A stretch of DNA of 45,962 nt, taken from Bacilli bacterium (GTDB taxonomy: Bacteria; Bacillota_I; Bacilli_A; RF39; UBA660). The position numbers were made by a program, and so were the translations under genes. Each line of letters starts with the position of its first letter. Position 1 is the stretch's first letter. The notes under the pieces were generated by a model. The model saw only the letters and a program-made list of their open reading frames with translations. It searched no databases and had not been told where the DNA came from. The stretch covers positions 1-45,962 of the forward strand of contig JAFWKJ010000015.1 in NCBI GenBank assembly GCA_017511375.1, in the 5' to 3' direction. Shown one piece after another: positions 17,743-26,056 of the stretch.

Positions 17743-17772
17743 TAAATAAGTAGTACTTATGTTAGTACTACT
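17743..17772 (-). terminator. Terminator of the LysR-radical SAM operon
   Basis: AGTAGTACT paired with AGTACTACT, a 6-nt loop, followed by a T-rich run. It reaches into the last stop codon. Confidence 0.8.
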
Positions 17773-18343
17773 CATTTTTGTTTTTTATTTTTTGGTAGGC
17801 ATCTTCACATACGGTAGATAATTCTTGTTGATTTGAAATGTAGATTGTTGTTTCAGGATCTAATAAATCTTGAAATTCTTGTAAAAACTGTTCTCTTTTT
17901 TCTACTTGATCTAATACTTTGTCTAGTTCGTCTTTTCCCCTTCTCATTAATCTTCTTTGTCTTGTTTCTTCATCTAATTCTACAAAGATCGTTAAATCTG
18001 GTTTTAATAGATCATTCCCAAAGACATTATAATCTAAATCCATAGGAATTCCTGCTACTCTATTGGATACCACTGTATCAATTAAGTAACGAACTAAATA
18101 AACATTTCTATTTTTATAATCACAATGATTTTTTATATAATCTGAAATATAAATATCCGAAGATAAATAATACATCATATGGGCAACAGGAGAGTCTTTA
18201 CGAACAACATCGTCTATTTTAAAACGATCCCCATATGCCGTAGATGGAGTTTTTAAAAGAATAGAGCCTTCATCTAATTCATGTAATTTTTCTGCTACAG
18301 ATGAAGTTCCACTTCCATCTAATCCTGTTATAACAATCAACAT
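17768..18343 (-). CDS. Thymidylate-kinase-like P-loop protein with substituted Walker lysine
   Basis: The 191-aa protein begins MLIVITGLDGSGTSSVAEKL, the N-terminus of a dTMP-kinase-like nucleotide kinase. The Walker A lysine is Thr (G-L-D-G-S-G-T-S). Other family positions are partly kept: RYLIDTVVSNRVAG in place of the usual DRY...S, FVELDEETRQRRLMRRG as the base/LID region, and an acidic DELDKV. Loss of the lysine would normally weaken phosphoryl transfer, so it may bind a nucleotide or use an unusual substrate. It is the last gene of a six-gene operon; its Shine-Dalgarno (AGGTG) overlaps the stop codon of the CYTH gene 8 bp away. A housekeeping dTMP kinase role is unlikely. Confidence 0.75.
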   Translation of the reverse strand: MLIVITGLDGSGTSSVAEKLHELDEGSILLKTPSTAYGDRFKIDDVVRKDSPVAHMMYYLSSDIYISDYIKNHCDYKNRNVYLVRYLIDTVVSNRVAGIPMDLDYNVFGNDLLKPDLTIFVELDEETRQRRLMRRGKDELDKVLDQVEKREQFLQEFQDLLDPETTIYISNQQELSTVCEDAYQKIKNKNE

Positions 18344-18351
18344 GTTAACAC

Positions 18352-18939
18352 CTACATTCTATTTAAAATTAACTGATATGCCTTCTTTACATCATAATCA
18401 TCTGATACTTCCAATTGATAAGACTTTAACTCTTGAAGCATCTTTTGTTTTTCCGCTAATATTTCTTCTTTAGAAACATCTTGGAAGTCTCTTGTGCTTT
18501 CGTATTCTACAAGGAGACCTAAATCTTCTACTAATTGAAAAGCGAGTTCCACATTTCCTCGTTTATATACGATTACATCATAACGTACATCTACGATTTT
18601 CTCAAACTTTAAAGCTTTTAGTAATTTTTCTGCTTTTTCTAAATCTTCAATTTTTAATACAATTTTCTCTTCAGATAGTACGGTATCTCCCGAGTAATCC
18701 TTTTTCTTATAAGTAATGTTTTTATATGTTTCTTTTCCATCTACACATAAATAACGAATTAAAACACAGTGCATCAATACCGATATAATATTGTCTTTTG
18801 TAAGTTCCTCATTTTCAGGACTCATATATCGATCTTCTACTCTACTTTTACGAATACATTCAAATCCTTGTTTACTTAGAATATCATGTACTTCTTCTAA
18901 GCTTTGTTTGACATTCGTTGTAACTTCAATTTGTTTCAT
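18352..18939 (-). CDS. CYTH-domain protein
   Basis: CYTH (triphosphate tunnel) proteins bind triphosphates or organic phosphates inside a beta barrel; members include thiamine triphosphatase and class IV adenylate cyclase. This 195-aa protein begins MKQIEVTTNV, a position occupied by the ExExK-like strand in the family, though that motif is degenerate here. It then shows repeated charged beta strands (KNITYKKKDYSG, EEKIVLKIEDLEKAEKLL, VDVRYDVIVYKRGNVELAFQ, LLVEYESTR) in CYTH order. The start at 18939 makes an ATGA overlap with the aminotransferase stop; the longer frame upstream is the aminotransferase gene read in another frame. It is operonic with the kinase-like gene. Enzymatic activity is uncertain. 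Confidence 0.72.
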   Translation of the reverse strand: MKQIEVTTNVKQSLEEVHDILSKQGFECIRKSRVEDRYMSPENEELTKDNIISVLMHCVLIRYLCVDGKETYKNITYKKKDYSGDTVLSEEKIVLKIEDLEKAEKLLKALKFEKIVDVRYDVIVYKRGNVELAFQLVEDLGLLVEYESTRDFQDVSKEEILAEKQKMLQELKSYQLEVSDDYDVKKAYQLILNRM

Positions 18940-20381
18940 TTTTCCAACTTCTTTCTTATGATTTGGTTGATTAAGTTTATTGTATTTATTATAGTATCTA
19001 CATCTAATGCATAGGTTATTCTCATAATAATTTCTTTTTCTTTTGGCCAACTAAAGGATTGCCCTACTAGAAATTTTATACCTTCTTCTTCATAGAATAA
19101 ACGCAACAATTCTTTTTCACTATTAATGATACCTTGTTTTTTTAATTCTGTAAAATCTATTAGTAAGAAAAATCCAGATTCTGGTTTTAATACTGTTTTC
19201 GCACAAGGAGTTCCTGTTAAAAGATAAGGTTGTTTTTCCTTTTTTAATCTTTTAAATATTTTAGAATAGTATTTACTATCTTGAATTGACTCTATTCCAT
19301 CAATAAGAGCTATACATAAATCTCTTTTATATTCATATTCTTCTATTAAAGGATCAAAATACTTTTTATAGGCTTTTTCTCTTTCTTTGGTATCTTGAAA
19401 GGCCCCTGCTAAAAGACTTGCTTGGAGGATGGATGCTGAATCCATTGTCGCAAACACTTGATCTCTTAATAAACGTATGATTTCTTCATTCGCTACTACA
19501 AAACCACTTCTTGTTTGGGCAAGTCCATAGGACTTGGATAATCCAAATAAGGAAATGGACAAATCAAAATATTCTTTGATTGTACCCATTGGTTTTGCAA
19601 GATGATTTCTGTCATAAGATAAATCTCTATAGATTAAATCATCAATAATAAACACTTGATTATTCTTACATACTCTACCAAGTTGTTTTAATAATATTTC
19701 ATCTTTATCCGATAACACCGTTCCTAAAGGATTGTGTGGATTTATATTTAAGAAAGCTCTTACTTTAGGAATATATCCTAATTTTTTATATTTCTTTTTT
19801 AAGTCTTCATTAATCTTATGAATGAAGCTTTCTAATTCTTTTGGATTAACTTTATAATCATTTTCTTTCTTTAAATCAATCGTATGAACTGATATATTTT
19901 CTCTTTCTGGCATAAAAGCAAATAAACCGTAGTTAGGTGCTGTCATAATAATGGCATCATATGGTCTAAATAATGCTTTTAATATCAGATAGAAACCATT
20001 GGTTGTTGAATTTGTAATGATGATATTGTTGAAGGAAATCTTGTTAGGAAACCCTTCTTTTATTAGGTATTTTGAAATGTCTGCTCTCAGTTCTTCATCT
20101 CCGGCAGCTGCCGAATACTGATAAATGTTTTGAGACATTTGCTCTTTTAATTTTTTCATACACAAAGGAAATGGCTTATAATTTAATGGATCTCCACTTC
20201 CTAGCTTTGTGATTTCTTTTTTTGTTTTTAAATTATATAGTTCTGTATCATAGAAATACCATGCTTCTTCAATCTTTTGAACATCTTTTGAAAATGGATT
20301 CTTATCTCTTCTACATCCTATATTAGGAAAACCAGGTTTTCCTTTTATTACTTCTGGATGATCTTTTAATAATTCATCCAT
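18936..20381 (-). CDS. PLP-dependent class I/II aminotransferase
   Basis: A fold-type I aminotransferase of 481 aa, about 80 residues longer than typical, mainly through an N-terminal extension (residues 1-55). PLP-binding elements, in this numbering, are the NPHNPLG loop (Asn217), IIDDLIYRDL (Asp247/248, Tyr251), the Schiff-base Lys283 in GLSKSYGLAQTRSGF with Arg291, and the carboxylate-binding Arg in MRITYAL near the end. The start at 20381 follows AGAGG six bases upstream; a GTG five codons earlier overlaps that site. It lies between the NADAR and CYTH genes in a coupled operon, so it probably acts on an intermediate made by the radical SAM enzyme. The substrate is unknown; alanine or aspartate aminotransferase-like specificity cannot be inferred. 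Confidence 0.9.
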   Translation of the reverse strand: MDELLKDHPEVIKGKPGFPNIGCRRDKNPFSKDVQKIEEAWYFYDTELYNLKTKKEITKLGSGDPLNYKPFPLCMKKLKEQMSQNIYQYSAAAGDEELRADISKYLIKEGFPNKISFNNIIITNSTTNGFYLILKALFRPYDAIIMTAPNYGLFAFMPERENISVHTIDLKKENDYKVNPKELESFIHKINEDLKKKYKKLGYIPKVRAFLNINPHNPLGTVLSDKDEILLKQLGRVCKNNQVFIIDDLIYRDLSYDRNHLAKPMGTIKEYFDLSISLFGLSKSYGLAQTRSGFVVANEEIIRLLRDQVFATMDSASILQASLLAGAFQDTKEREKAYKKYFDPLIEEYEYKRDLCIALIDGIESIQDSKYYSKIFKRLKKEKQPYLLTGTPCAKTVLKPESGFFLLIDFTELKKQGIINSEKELLRLFYEEEGIKFLVGQSFSWPKEKEIIMRITYALDVDTIINTINLINQIIRKKLEK

Positions 20382-20407
20382 CATATACCTCTTCACAATA
20401 TCACAAC

Positions 20408-20851
20408 CTATTTTACTTCTTTTCTTAGTTCCTCTCGTACTCTCATGAGTATTTTCCCCATATGGTTTTCACCATCTAGATTGGGGCCTACTCCCCAAAA
20501 AGACTCTTTGGTAGTCATTTCTCTTATGGCTTCATTTCCTGTATCTAGTAATTTTTTCGCAAGTTCTGGATTTTGTCTAAATTTTTCTAGATTTGCTTCA
20601 TACATTTTTTGAATCTTGACTTCTTTAAAATTAGGAATACGTATATTATTTCTATCTCTCCCTATCATAGAGGCTTCCTTAGGCGTTTTACAATTAAGTA
20701 TCTTATTAATGATTTTTTCATCGTCAAATTTACTGGCTTGATAATAATGCTCTACTGTTGGATAATAAATGCCATTTACTTCAAACCCATGATCTGAATA
20801 ACTGGCAAGATATCCTAACTCTCCAAATTCTTTATAGAAATCTACTGACAT
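20408..20851 (-). CDS. NADAR-domain protein (YbiA/DUF1768 family)
   Basis: NADAR proteins cleave N-glycosidic bonds; E. coli YbiA acts on early riboflavin-pathway intermediates, and others act on ADP-ribose adducts. The 147-aa protein is family-typical over its whole length, with GYLASYSDHGFEVNG and YYPTVEHYYQASKF at the N-terminus and the hallmark FWGVGPNLDGENHMGK plus LMRVREEL at the C-terminus. The start codon overlaps the radical SAM stop codon (TAATG), with AGGAG upstream. Its place inside a radical SAM, aminotransferase and kinase operon suggests it removes a base-type group from a pathway intermediate or clears a damaged one. Confidence 0.9.
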   Translation of the reverse strand: MSVDFYKEFGELGYLASYSDHGFEVNGIYYPTVEHYYQASKFDDEKIINKILNCKTPKEASMIGRDRNNIRIPNFKEVKIQKMYEANLEKFRQNPELAKKLLDTGNEAIREMTTKESFWGVGPNLDGENHMGKILMRVREELRKEVK

Positions 20852-22482
20852 TATTCTACTTCTCCTGGGTATAAATATTTATTATTTTCATCCATCTTGA
20901 CATTAAAATTCTCAATTTCAATTCTTTTCTTAATCGAAACTTGACCTTCTACAGAAGCTGTATTAAATAAATCAAGTTTTTCTATTAAAATGTTATCATT
21001 AAAATCACATCCAAGTAACCAGGCATAGTTTTCTTGTTTCATCGTGGAACAGTGTCTACCATAGTTTCTTTCATGGATAGGAGTTAATGGTTCATTAATA
21101 AATTTGGTAATTCCTTTAAATAAATTAATGGCTCTTCCTAAATTACAAATAATTCCCGTATCTATCGTAAAGTTTTTATCAAAGAATACATCAGAAGAAT
21201 ATCCTGATTCCTGTAAAGCTTTTATATAAACTTCTATTAAAGGAATGACGTGTTCTGTAATATAGATACTCTTTTCGTTTTTGCCTATCTCTTGATAGTA
21301 TTGAGCGTATTCTTTTAAAATATCCGTTACTTCCAAGCAATCATCAAATGTTGTATTTGATACTAAGTCTCTTAATTCAAGTCCTCTTCTTTGTTTATAA
21401 TTATAGAGAGCATTTATAAAGAATCTTTCTGTAATAATATATCCTGACTTTGTACGAATCTCGGTCTCTGGATAAATTTGAATACCGAAGTTTCCTTCTT
21501 TTGTTAGTTTTGGATCAATAGAATAATAGATTCCATCTTTGTTCTTAAACAAATAGACTTCTACTTCACGAACAGAATCTTCTCTAGCTTCTTCTAGGAT
21601 TTTGATTAGTTCCTCTTGATCTTCTATCTTTTGATCTAAATTATATTCGTAGAAAGGAATCCCTTCTGTTGATAAAGATAAACTATGGTTATATGGGTTA
21701 TCTATAAATGTTTCTTCAAAAGTGATATTTTCTTCTTTTGAAATATATAAGTAATTGGATGTCGCAATGACAAAATGATTGTTGTGTTCAAAGTGAAAAA
21801 CCTTTGCATTTTCTACTAAGGGATTAAATCTTAATTCACAACACATTTTTCTTGGACCTGATCCACATAGATCATAGTATGGCTTGTAGATCGATAAAAA
21901 ATTGGCTAAATCTAGGGCATATTCTTCTAGGGAGTTCTTTTTACTCTGCTCTTCCCAAACTCTACCATATTGACTGATAGATAAACGAACGCCTCCTAGG
22001 GCACATAAATAATCTCCTGAACCAATTCTTTTATGCATTTCATTTAATGCTTTATTATGTCTTGAAAAACCAACCGTTGATATTCTGGTTCTGGCTCCTA
22101 ATTCACGATAACATAATAAAATATATTCATCTAAATAAGGATATGCCGCTATATCATTATTTAGATATGGGAATACAACTCCTACACGGTGTTCTCTTCT
22201 ATCCCAAGCAAGTAATACATCATCTGTTGTATATTTCTTAGAGATAGCTTTTAAAGAAGCTATAATATTTCTTAATGATTGTAAGCTCCAATACTCACTT
22301 TTACATACGGAAAATTTACTACAAAAACTACAATTGTTAAAGCACCCAACTTGTGGTTGAAGATGTCTCATCTTTGATACAAAATTATCTGGTAAATTCA
22401 TGAATTCTGTAACTAATTTTTTTCTTATTTCATAATCTTCTTCTGAGATTTCTTTCTCATCACTTAATAGAAAATCCATCAT
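20851..22482 (-). CDS. Radical SAM enzyme of unknown specificity
   Basis: The 543-aa protein carries a CX3CX2C radical SAM motif (Cys47, Cys51, Cys54 in GCFNNCSFCSKFSVC), which binds the 4Fe-4S cluster that cleaves S-adenosylmethionine. Cys60 lies just after it. A second cysteine group (Cys206, Cys214, Cys215 in LCGSGPRKMCCELRFNP) could ligate an auxiliary cluster. The expected barrel runs roughly 45-250; the C-terminal 280 residues are an unrecognised domain rich in charged beta strands and helices. No SPASM or B12-binding domain is visible. The start has AGGGG six bases upstream and follows the LysR stop after one base, so the two are co-translated. It is probably the key chemistry step of this operon. 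Confidence 0.82.
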   Translation of the reverse strand: MMDFLLSDEKEISEEDYEIRKKLVTEFMNLPDNFVSKMRHLQPQVGCFNNCSFCSKFSVCKSEYWSLQSLRNIIASLKAISKKYTTDDVLLAWDRREHRVGVVFPYLNNDIAAYPYLDEYILLCYRELGARTRISTVGFSRHNKALNEMHKRIGSGDYLCALGGVRLSISQYGRVWEEQSKKNSLEEYALDLANFLSIYKPYYDLCGSGPRKMCCELRFNPLVENAKVFHFEHNNHFVIATSNYLYISKEENITFEETFIDNPYNHSLSLSTEGIPFYEYNLDQKIEDQEELIKILEEAREDSVREVEVYLFKNKDGIYYSIDPKLTKEGNFGIQIYPETEIRTKSGYIITERFFINALYNYKQRRGLELRDLVSNTTFDDCLEVTDILKEYAQYYQEIGKNEKSIYITEHVIPLIEVYIKALQESGYSSDVFFDKNFTIDTGIICNLGRAINLFKGITKFINEPLTPIHERNYGRHCSTMKQENYAWLLGCDFNDNILIEKLDLFNTASVEGQVSIKKRIEIENFNVKMDENNKYLYPGEVE

Positions 22483-22483
22483 T

Positions 22484-23377
22484 TTATTCCCCTATTTTAT
22501 TACTTACTAATAAATCTACAAATTTATGAGTGGCTGTCGTTAAGAAATCATCAATGTATACACAACATACATCTACTGCAGGTAATTCATCTTTAAAGGT
22601 AATGACTGCAAAATCATCTTTATCACTTTGCGTATCAATTACATTTTTGACAAAGTATCCTATTCCAACACCTTCACGAACCATTTCTATCATAATCTCT
22701 GTAGTCCAAGATTCTAATACTGGCAATAATTTTGTATTTTGACTTTCCATGAATTCATCTAATTTTAATCGAATGGATGAAGTGGCAGATGGAAGAACTA
22801 ATGGATAGTTTTTCAAGTCTTCTACTTTCTCCACATGAACATCTTTCATCATTTTTTTGTTATAAGCGAAACAATTTTGTAGTTTTGATAAGGTGACTTT
22901 TGTCACTTGTTTTTTACTATTAATAGGTAAAGTATCGACTATAATATCTAGTTTTCTCGTTTCCAACATTTCTACCATTTCAGATGTAGATTTACAAACA
23001 ATATCAAATCTAATTCCCGGATAGATCTTTCTGAAATCAGAAATATATTTTGATAAGTAAAATACACCGATATGAGATGGTGTTCCAATGCGAATACATC
23101 CAATATTTAAACTATTTAAATTCTTAATATGCTCTTCGGCATCATTTAGAATATTAAAAGCAGTTGAAATATAGGAATATAATTCTTTGGCTTCTAAGGT
23201 TGGTTCGATTCCTTTACTGTTTCGATAGAATAAAGTATATCCTAACTGGTTTTCTAGTTCCTTCAAACTATAGCTGATTGCCGGTTGAGAAACATATAAT
23301 TTTGCGGCAGTTTTTGAAATACTTTTTTCTTCATATAGATATAAAAATATCTTGTATAAATTGTAATCCGTATTCAT
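22484..23377 (-). CDS. LysR-family transcriptional regulator
   Basis: A 297-aa LysR regulator. The N-terminal winged helix-turn-helix is clear (SISKTAAKLYVSQPAISYSL, residues 18-37), followed by the linker helix and an effector-binding domain from about 90 to 290. Unlike most LysR genes, which are divergent from their target, it is the first gene of the operon it presumably controls, one base before the radical SAM gene. Its promoter has a good -35/-10 and a palindrome over the -10, suggesting autoregulation and control of the whole operon by a pathway metabolite. Confidence 0.93.
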   Translation of the reverse strand: MNTDYNLYKIFLYLYEEKSISKTAAKLYVSQPAISYSLKELENQLGYTLFYRNSKGIEPTLEAKELYSYISTAFNILNDAEEHIKNLNSLNIGCIRIGTPSHIGVFYLSKYISDFRKIYPGIRFDIVCKSTSEMVEMLETRKLDIIVDTLPINSKKQVTKVTLSKLQNCFAYNKKMMKDVHVEKVEDLKNYPLVLPSATSSIRLKLDEFMESQNTKLLPVLESWTTEIMIEMVREGVGIGYFVKNVIDTQSDKDDFAVITFKDELPAVDVCCVYIDDFLTTATHKFVDLLVSNKIGE

Positions 23378-23392
23378 ATTTATCCCCTCGCG

Positions 23393-23405
23393 ACATATTA
23401 TATGT
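23393..23405. promoter_or_regulatory. Possible LysR operator, palindrome ACATA-TTA-TATGT
   Basis: A perfect 5+3+5 inverted repeat covering the -10 of the LysR operon promoter. A 13-bp palindrome of this kind is compatible with a T-N11-A LysR box, but AT-rich palindromes arise easily by chance. Confidence 0.35.
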
Positions 23406-23425
23406 TACATTTATAAAAAAGTCAA
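23397..23425 (-). promoter_or_regulatory. Promoter of the LysR-radical SAM operon
   Basis: TTGACT (23420-23425), a 17-bp spacer and TATAAT (23397-23402): near-consensus for the main sigma factor. Confidence 0.85.
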
Positions 23426-23447
23426 TTATTATAATATTTATTTATAA

Positions 23448-23475
23448 AATAAAAAAGAGAAGAAAATCTTCTCTT
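23448..23475 (-). terminator. Terminator of the ABC-2 exporter operon
   Basis: AAGAGAAGA paired with TCTTCTCTT, a 3-nt loop, then a T-run. Confidence 0.85.
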
Positions 23476-24250
23476 ATGATCCTACACTGGTATATCTTTT
23501 CATACCCCAATAAAATAATAGAATACAAGGAATCAGAAATAACCCAACTAATAAGGGAGAAAATGCATAGTAGATGGTTTCTTTCTTTCCTATAAAATAT
23601 AATAATGGATAATAATTTACAAAAGCATATGGGATTACAAATATGAAGAACCAAACAAAACCTTTTTTAAAGATTCCGATAGGATATTGTGCCATATGTT
23701 TTCCTCCATCTGTAAAGACATTTCTTACTTCTAAGCCTTGTACTGTAAAGAAACAATAAGCTGCCGCTGCTAAGAATATTCCAAAAAAGATGGCGCAACT
23801 TGATACAAGCATTAATAATAATGTAAGAACTCTTAATAAACTCCACTCAATCGACAAATGACATAAAGCTATAATCAGTACAATGATTGCTTGAATGAGC
23901 CTAGAAGATTTCACAAAATCACTATCACTACATAATACTTGTAGAATGATATTGCGAGGTCTTAACAGTAATCTATCAAATTCTCCTCGTATGATTAGAT
24001 TATCAAAATGGTCTATTCCTCTTGCAAATACTTCATTAAAGGAAAAACCAAATTGAATAATAGAAAAACATAATAATACTTCATATAATGTAAATCCTTT
24101 AATATGATCAAATTTTGTAAATAAAGCTAAGATAATAAAATAATATGTAAAAAATACTAATATTTGGGATAGAAAAGATAGAATGAAATTCACTCGATAC
24201 TCTAATTCTCCTTTTAGATGCATAGCGAGTGATTCAAAATATATTTTCAT
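23474..24250 (-). CDS. ABC-2 type permease, second subunit
   Basis: A 258-aa integral membrane protein with six predicted hydrophobic segments, of the ABC-2 exporter permease group (COG3694-like). The N-terminus MKIYFESLAMHLKGELEYRVNFI and the central ARGIDHFDNLIIRGEFDRLL motif are characteristic. Its start directly abuts the stop of the other permease, with GGAGG upstream. With its two neighbours it forms a heteromeric exporter. The cargo is unknown; related systems have been linked to antibiotic or polyketide-type resistance and to lipids or polysaccharides. Confidence 0.85.
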   Translation of the reverse strand: MKIYFESLAMHLKGELEYRVNFILSFLSQILVFFTYYFIILALFTKFDHIKGFTLYEVLLCFSIIQFGFSFNEVFARGIDHFDNLIIRGEFDRLLLRPRNIILQVLCSDSDFVKSSRLIQAIIVLIIALCHLSIEWSLLRVLTLLLMLVSSCAIFFGIFLAAAAYCFFTVQGLEVRNVFTDGGKHMAQYPIGIFKKGFVWFFIFVIPYAFVNYYPLLYFIGKKETIYYAFSPLLVGLFLIPCILLFYWGMKRYTSVGS

Positions 24251-25054
24251 CTATCCTCCTTGTACAACAACTCTCTTAATATTCTTTTTCATCAAGCAAT
24301 TTCCTAAGATGATTAAAATTATAATCCAAATAATTTGGATACACATACCGAAAACTCCATCTGTTAAAGAAACATTGCCTACATATAGTCGAAATGGTAA
24401 ATCACTAATGTATTGAAAAGGTAAAAAGGATGATATTACTTGTAATGGTTTTGGAAAAAAAGGAATAGGAACGACGATTCCTGATAAGATATCTGCAATC
24501 GTAATCATGATATTGACAATTCCCTTCTCATTGAGAGTTCTCAAAGCTACAATGGGATAAAAAACTGTTAGGGCTGTAACTAATAAGGCTCCTAGTCCGA
24601 GCGAAAGTAAAAAGAAAAGAAAATGGTAAATGGATTCTGGAGCCCCTAAATGAAAGGGAAATGGTAATATTATTGTCACTACAAGCAAGGGAACAACACG
24701 AAGTGTAACATTTGCTAATCTTTGTCCAATTACTTTGAAATACCACATGAAATATATATTTTTTGGTCTTGCTAATTCGTAAGAAATTCCTCCTTCTCGA
24801 ATAAGCTTAAATAATTCTGGATCACGAGTAAATTGATTCACTAAGGCAAGTAAAGCTTGATTGAGCCAAAGATATGTTACGACCTGAGAAAGGTTCATGG
24901 GTAGATTTTTTCCTCCTGATTCATAAAAAGCAACATACACCATGATATAGACAAATCCAAAGAAGAACTGTGTCGCAACCCCTGCCCAGGCAGCACTTCG
25001 ATATTGAAGACTACTTATAAATTTTAATTTAAAGTAAGAAATATAAGCTTTCAA
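24251..25054 (-). CDS. ABC-2 type permease, first subunit
   Basis: A 267-aa permease with about six hydrophobic segments (COG4587-like). It shows the conserved element RDPELFKLIREGGISYELARPKN, the counterpart of the RGEFDRLLLRPRN element in its partner. The start overlaps the ATPase stop by 4 bp (ATGA), indicating translational coupling and a fixed ratio with the ATPase. Confidence 0.85.
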   Translation of the reverse strand: MKAYISYFKLKFISSLQYRSAAWAGVATQFFFGFVYIMVYVAFYESGGKNLPMNLSQVVTYLWLNQALLALVNQFTRDPELFKLIREGGISYELARPKNIYFMWYFKVIGQRLANVTLRVVPLLVVTIILPFPFHLGAPESIYHFLFFLLSLGLGALLVTALTVFYPIVALRTLNEKGIVNIMITIADILSGIVVPIPFFPKPLQVISSFLPFQYISDLPFRLYVGNVSLTDGVFGMCIQIIWIIILIILGNCLMKKNIKRVVVQGG

Positions 25055-26031
25055 ATTTTATAATCCTCATATAATTTTACAATAATACTATCAATATCTT
25101 CATGGTCAATTTCTATATCATCAATCTTTATTTTTTTAGAAATGATATTTAGTAATTCTGAAATACTTATTTCTTTTGAATCGATGATGAAATCATATCC
25201 TTCTTTTGTTTTTGTTTTTTGTTTAATTCCTTTTTTTCTTATATCCAATTTGTCGTTTGTTTTGATGGATACATATTTTTCTGTTTCGTATTGATTTTGT
25301 AGTTTTTTTAAACTACCATCATATAAAACATGTCCTTTTCCAATTAGGATAACTCTTTTTGCGAGTGATGTAATATCCGCCATATCGTGACTCGTTAAAA
25401 TTACAGTTGTTTTTTTCTCTTTATTTAATTTTTTAATAAAGTCTCTTACTACCTGTTTAGATACAGCATCTAGTCCTATCGTTGGTTCATCTAAAAACAA
25501 CAATTCTGGATTATGTAGTAAGCTAGCTGCAATTTCACAGCGCATTCTCTGTCCTAGACTTAATTGTCTGACTGGAATGTTTATGATATCTTGTAGATTT
25601 AATTTTTCTATTAAATCTTTTTTAGTAGCGATATATTCTTCTTCTGGAATCTCATACATGTCTTTTAATAAATCAAATGTATCCTCTGCAGGAATGTCCC
25701 ACCATAGCTGACTTCTTTGTCCAAAGACTACACCGATTTTTTTGACATATTTTACTCTATTTTTCCGAGGAGTCATAGAATCGACCTTACATTCTCCCGA
25801 ATCCGGAAGTAAAATTCCACTCAATATTTTAATTGTGGTACTTTTTCCTGCACCATTTGGTCCGATATATCCTACGATTTCTCCTTTTTCAATAGAAAAA
25901 GATATATCCTCTACTGCTTTCACTTCTATCATTTCTCTCTTAAAGAAAGATTTAATAGATTCTTTGAGTCCACTTTTTTTCTTAGCAACTCTGAAAGTTT
26001 TCGATATCTGCTTTACCTCGATGAATGACAT
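25051..26031 (-). CDS. ABC transporter ATP-binding protein (ABC-2 exporter)
   Basis: A 326-aa ATPase that powers the two downstream permeases. It has Walker A GPNGAGKST, the subgroup element FGQRSQLWWDIPAEDTF (COG4586-like), signature LSLGQRMRCE, Walker B LLFLDEPTIGLD and the switch His in LTSHDM. The last 80 residues are an accessory domain. The start at 26031 fits the family N-terminus, but the strong Shine-Dalgarno (AAGGAG, 26045-26050) is 13 bp away and is instead ideally placed for a short out-of-frame ORF at 25982-26038. A structured leader precedes it. Together this hints at translational or transcriptional attenuation. Confidence 0.93.
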   Translation of the reverse strand: MSFIEVKQISKTFRVAKKKSGLKESIKSFFKREMIEVKAVEDISFSIEKGEIVGYIGPNGAGKSTTIKILSGILLPDSGECKVDSMTPRKNRVKYVKKIGVVFGQRSQLWWDIPAEDTFDLLKDMYEIPEEEYIATKKDLIEKLNLQDIINIPVRQLSLGQRMRCEIAASLLHNPELLFLDEPTIGLDAVSKQVVRDFIKKLNKEKKTTVILTSHDMADITSLAKRVILIGKGHVLYDGSLKKLQNQYETEKYVSIKTNDKLDIRKKGIKQKTKTKEGYDFIIDSKEISISELLNIISKKIKIDDIEIDHEDIDSIIVKLYEDYKI

Positions 26032-26038
26032 TTTTCAT
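25982..26038 (-). CDS. Possible 18-codon leader ORF overlapping the ABC ATPase start
   Basis: It encodes MKNVIHRGKADIENFQSC and a TAA stop. The ATG is 6 bp after AAGGAG, better placed than the in-frame ATPase start at 26031, which lies inside this ORF in another frame. It may regulate ATPase translation, or it may be an accident of an AT-rich start region. Confidence 0.3.
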   Translation of the reverse strand: MKNVIHRGKADIENFQSC

Positions 26039-26056
26039 TATTCACTCCTTTCCAAC

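Noticed and set aside
18940-19050. Longer CYTH protein start at 19050
   Set aside because: The extra 37 residues are Arg/Lys/Asn/Tyr-rich and come from the aminotransferase gene in another frame. The ATGA overlap at 18936-18939 is the natural start.
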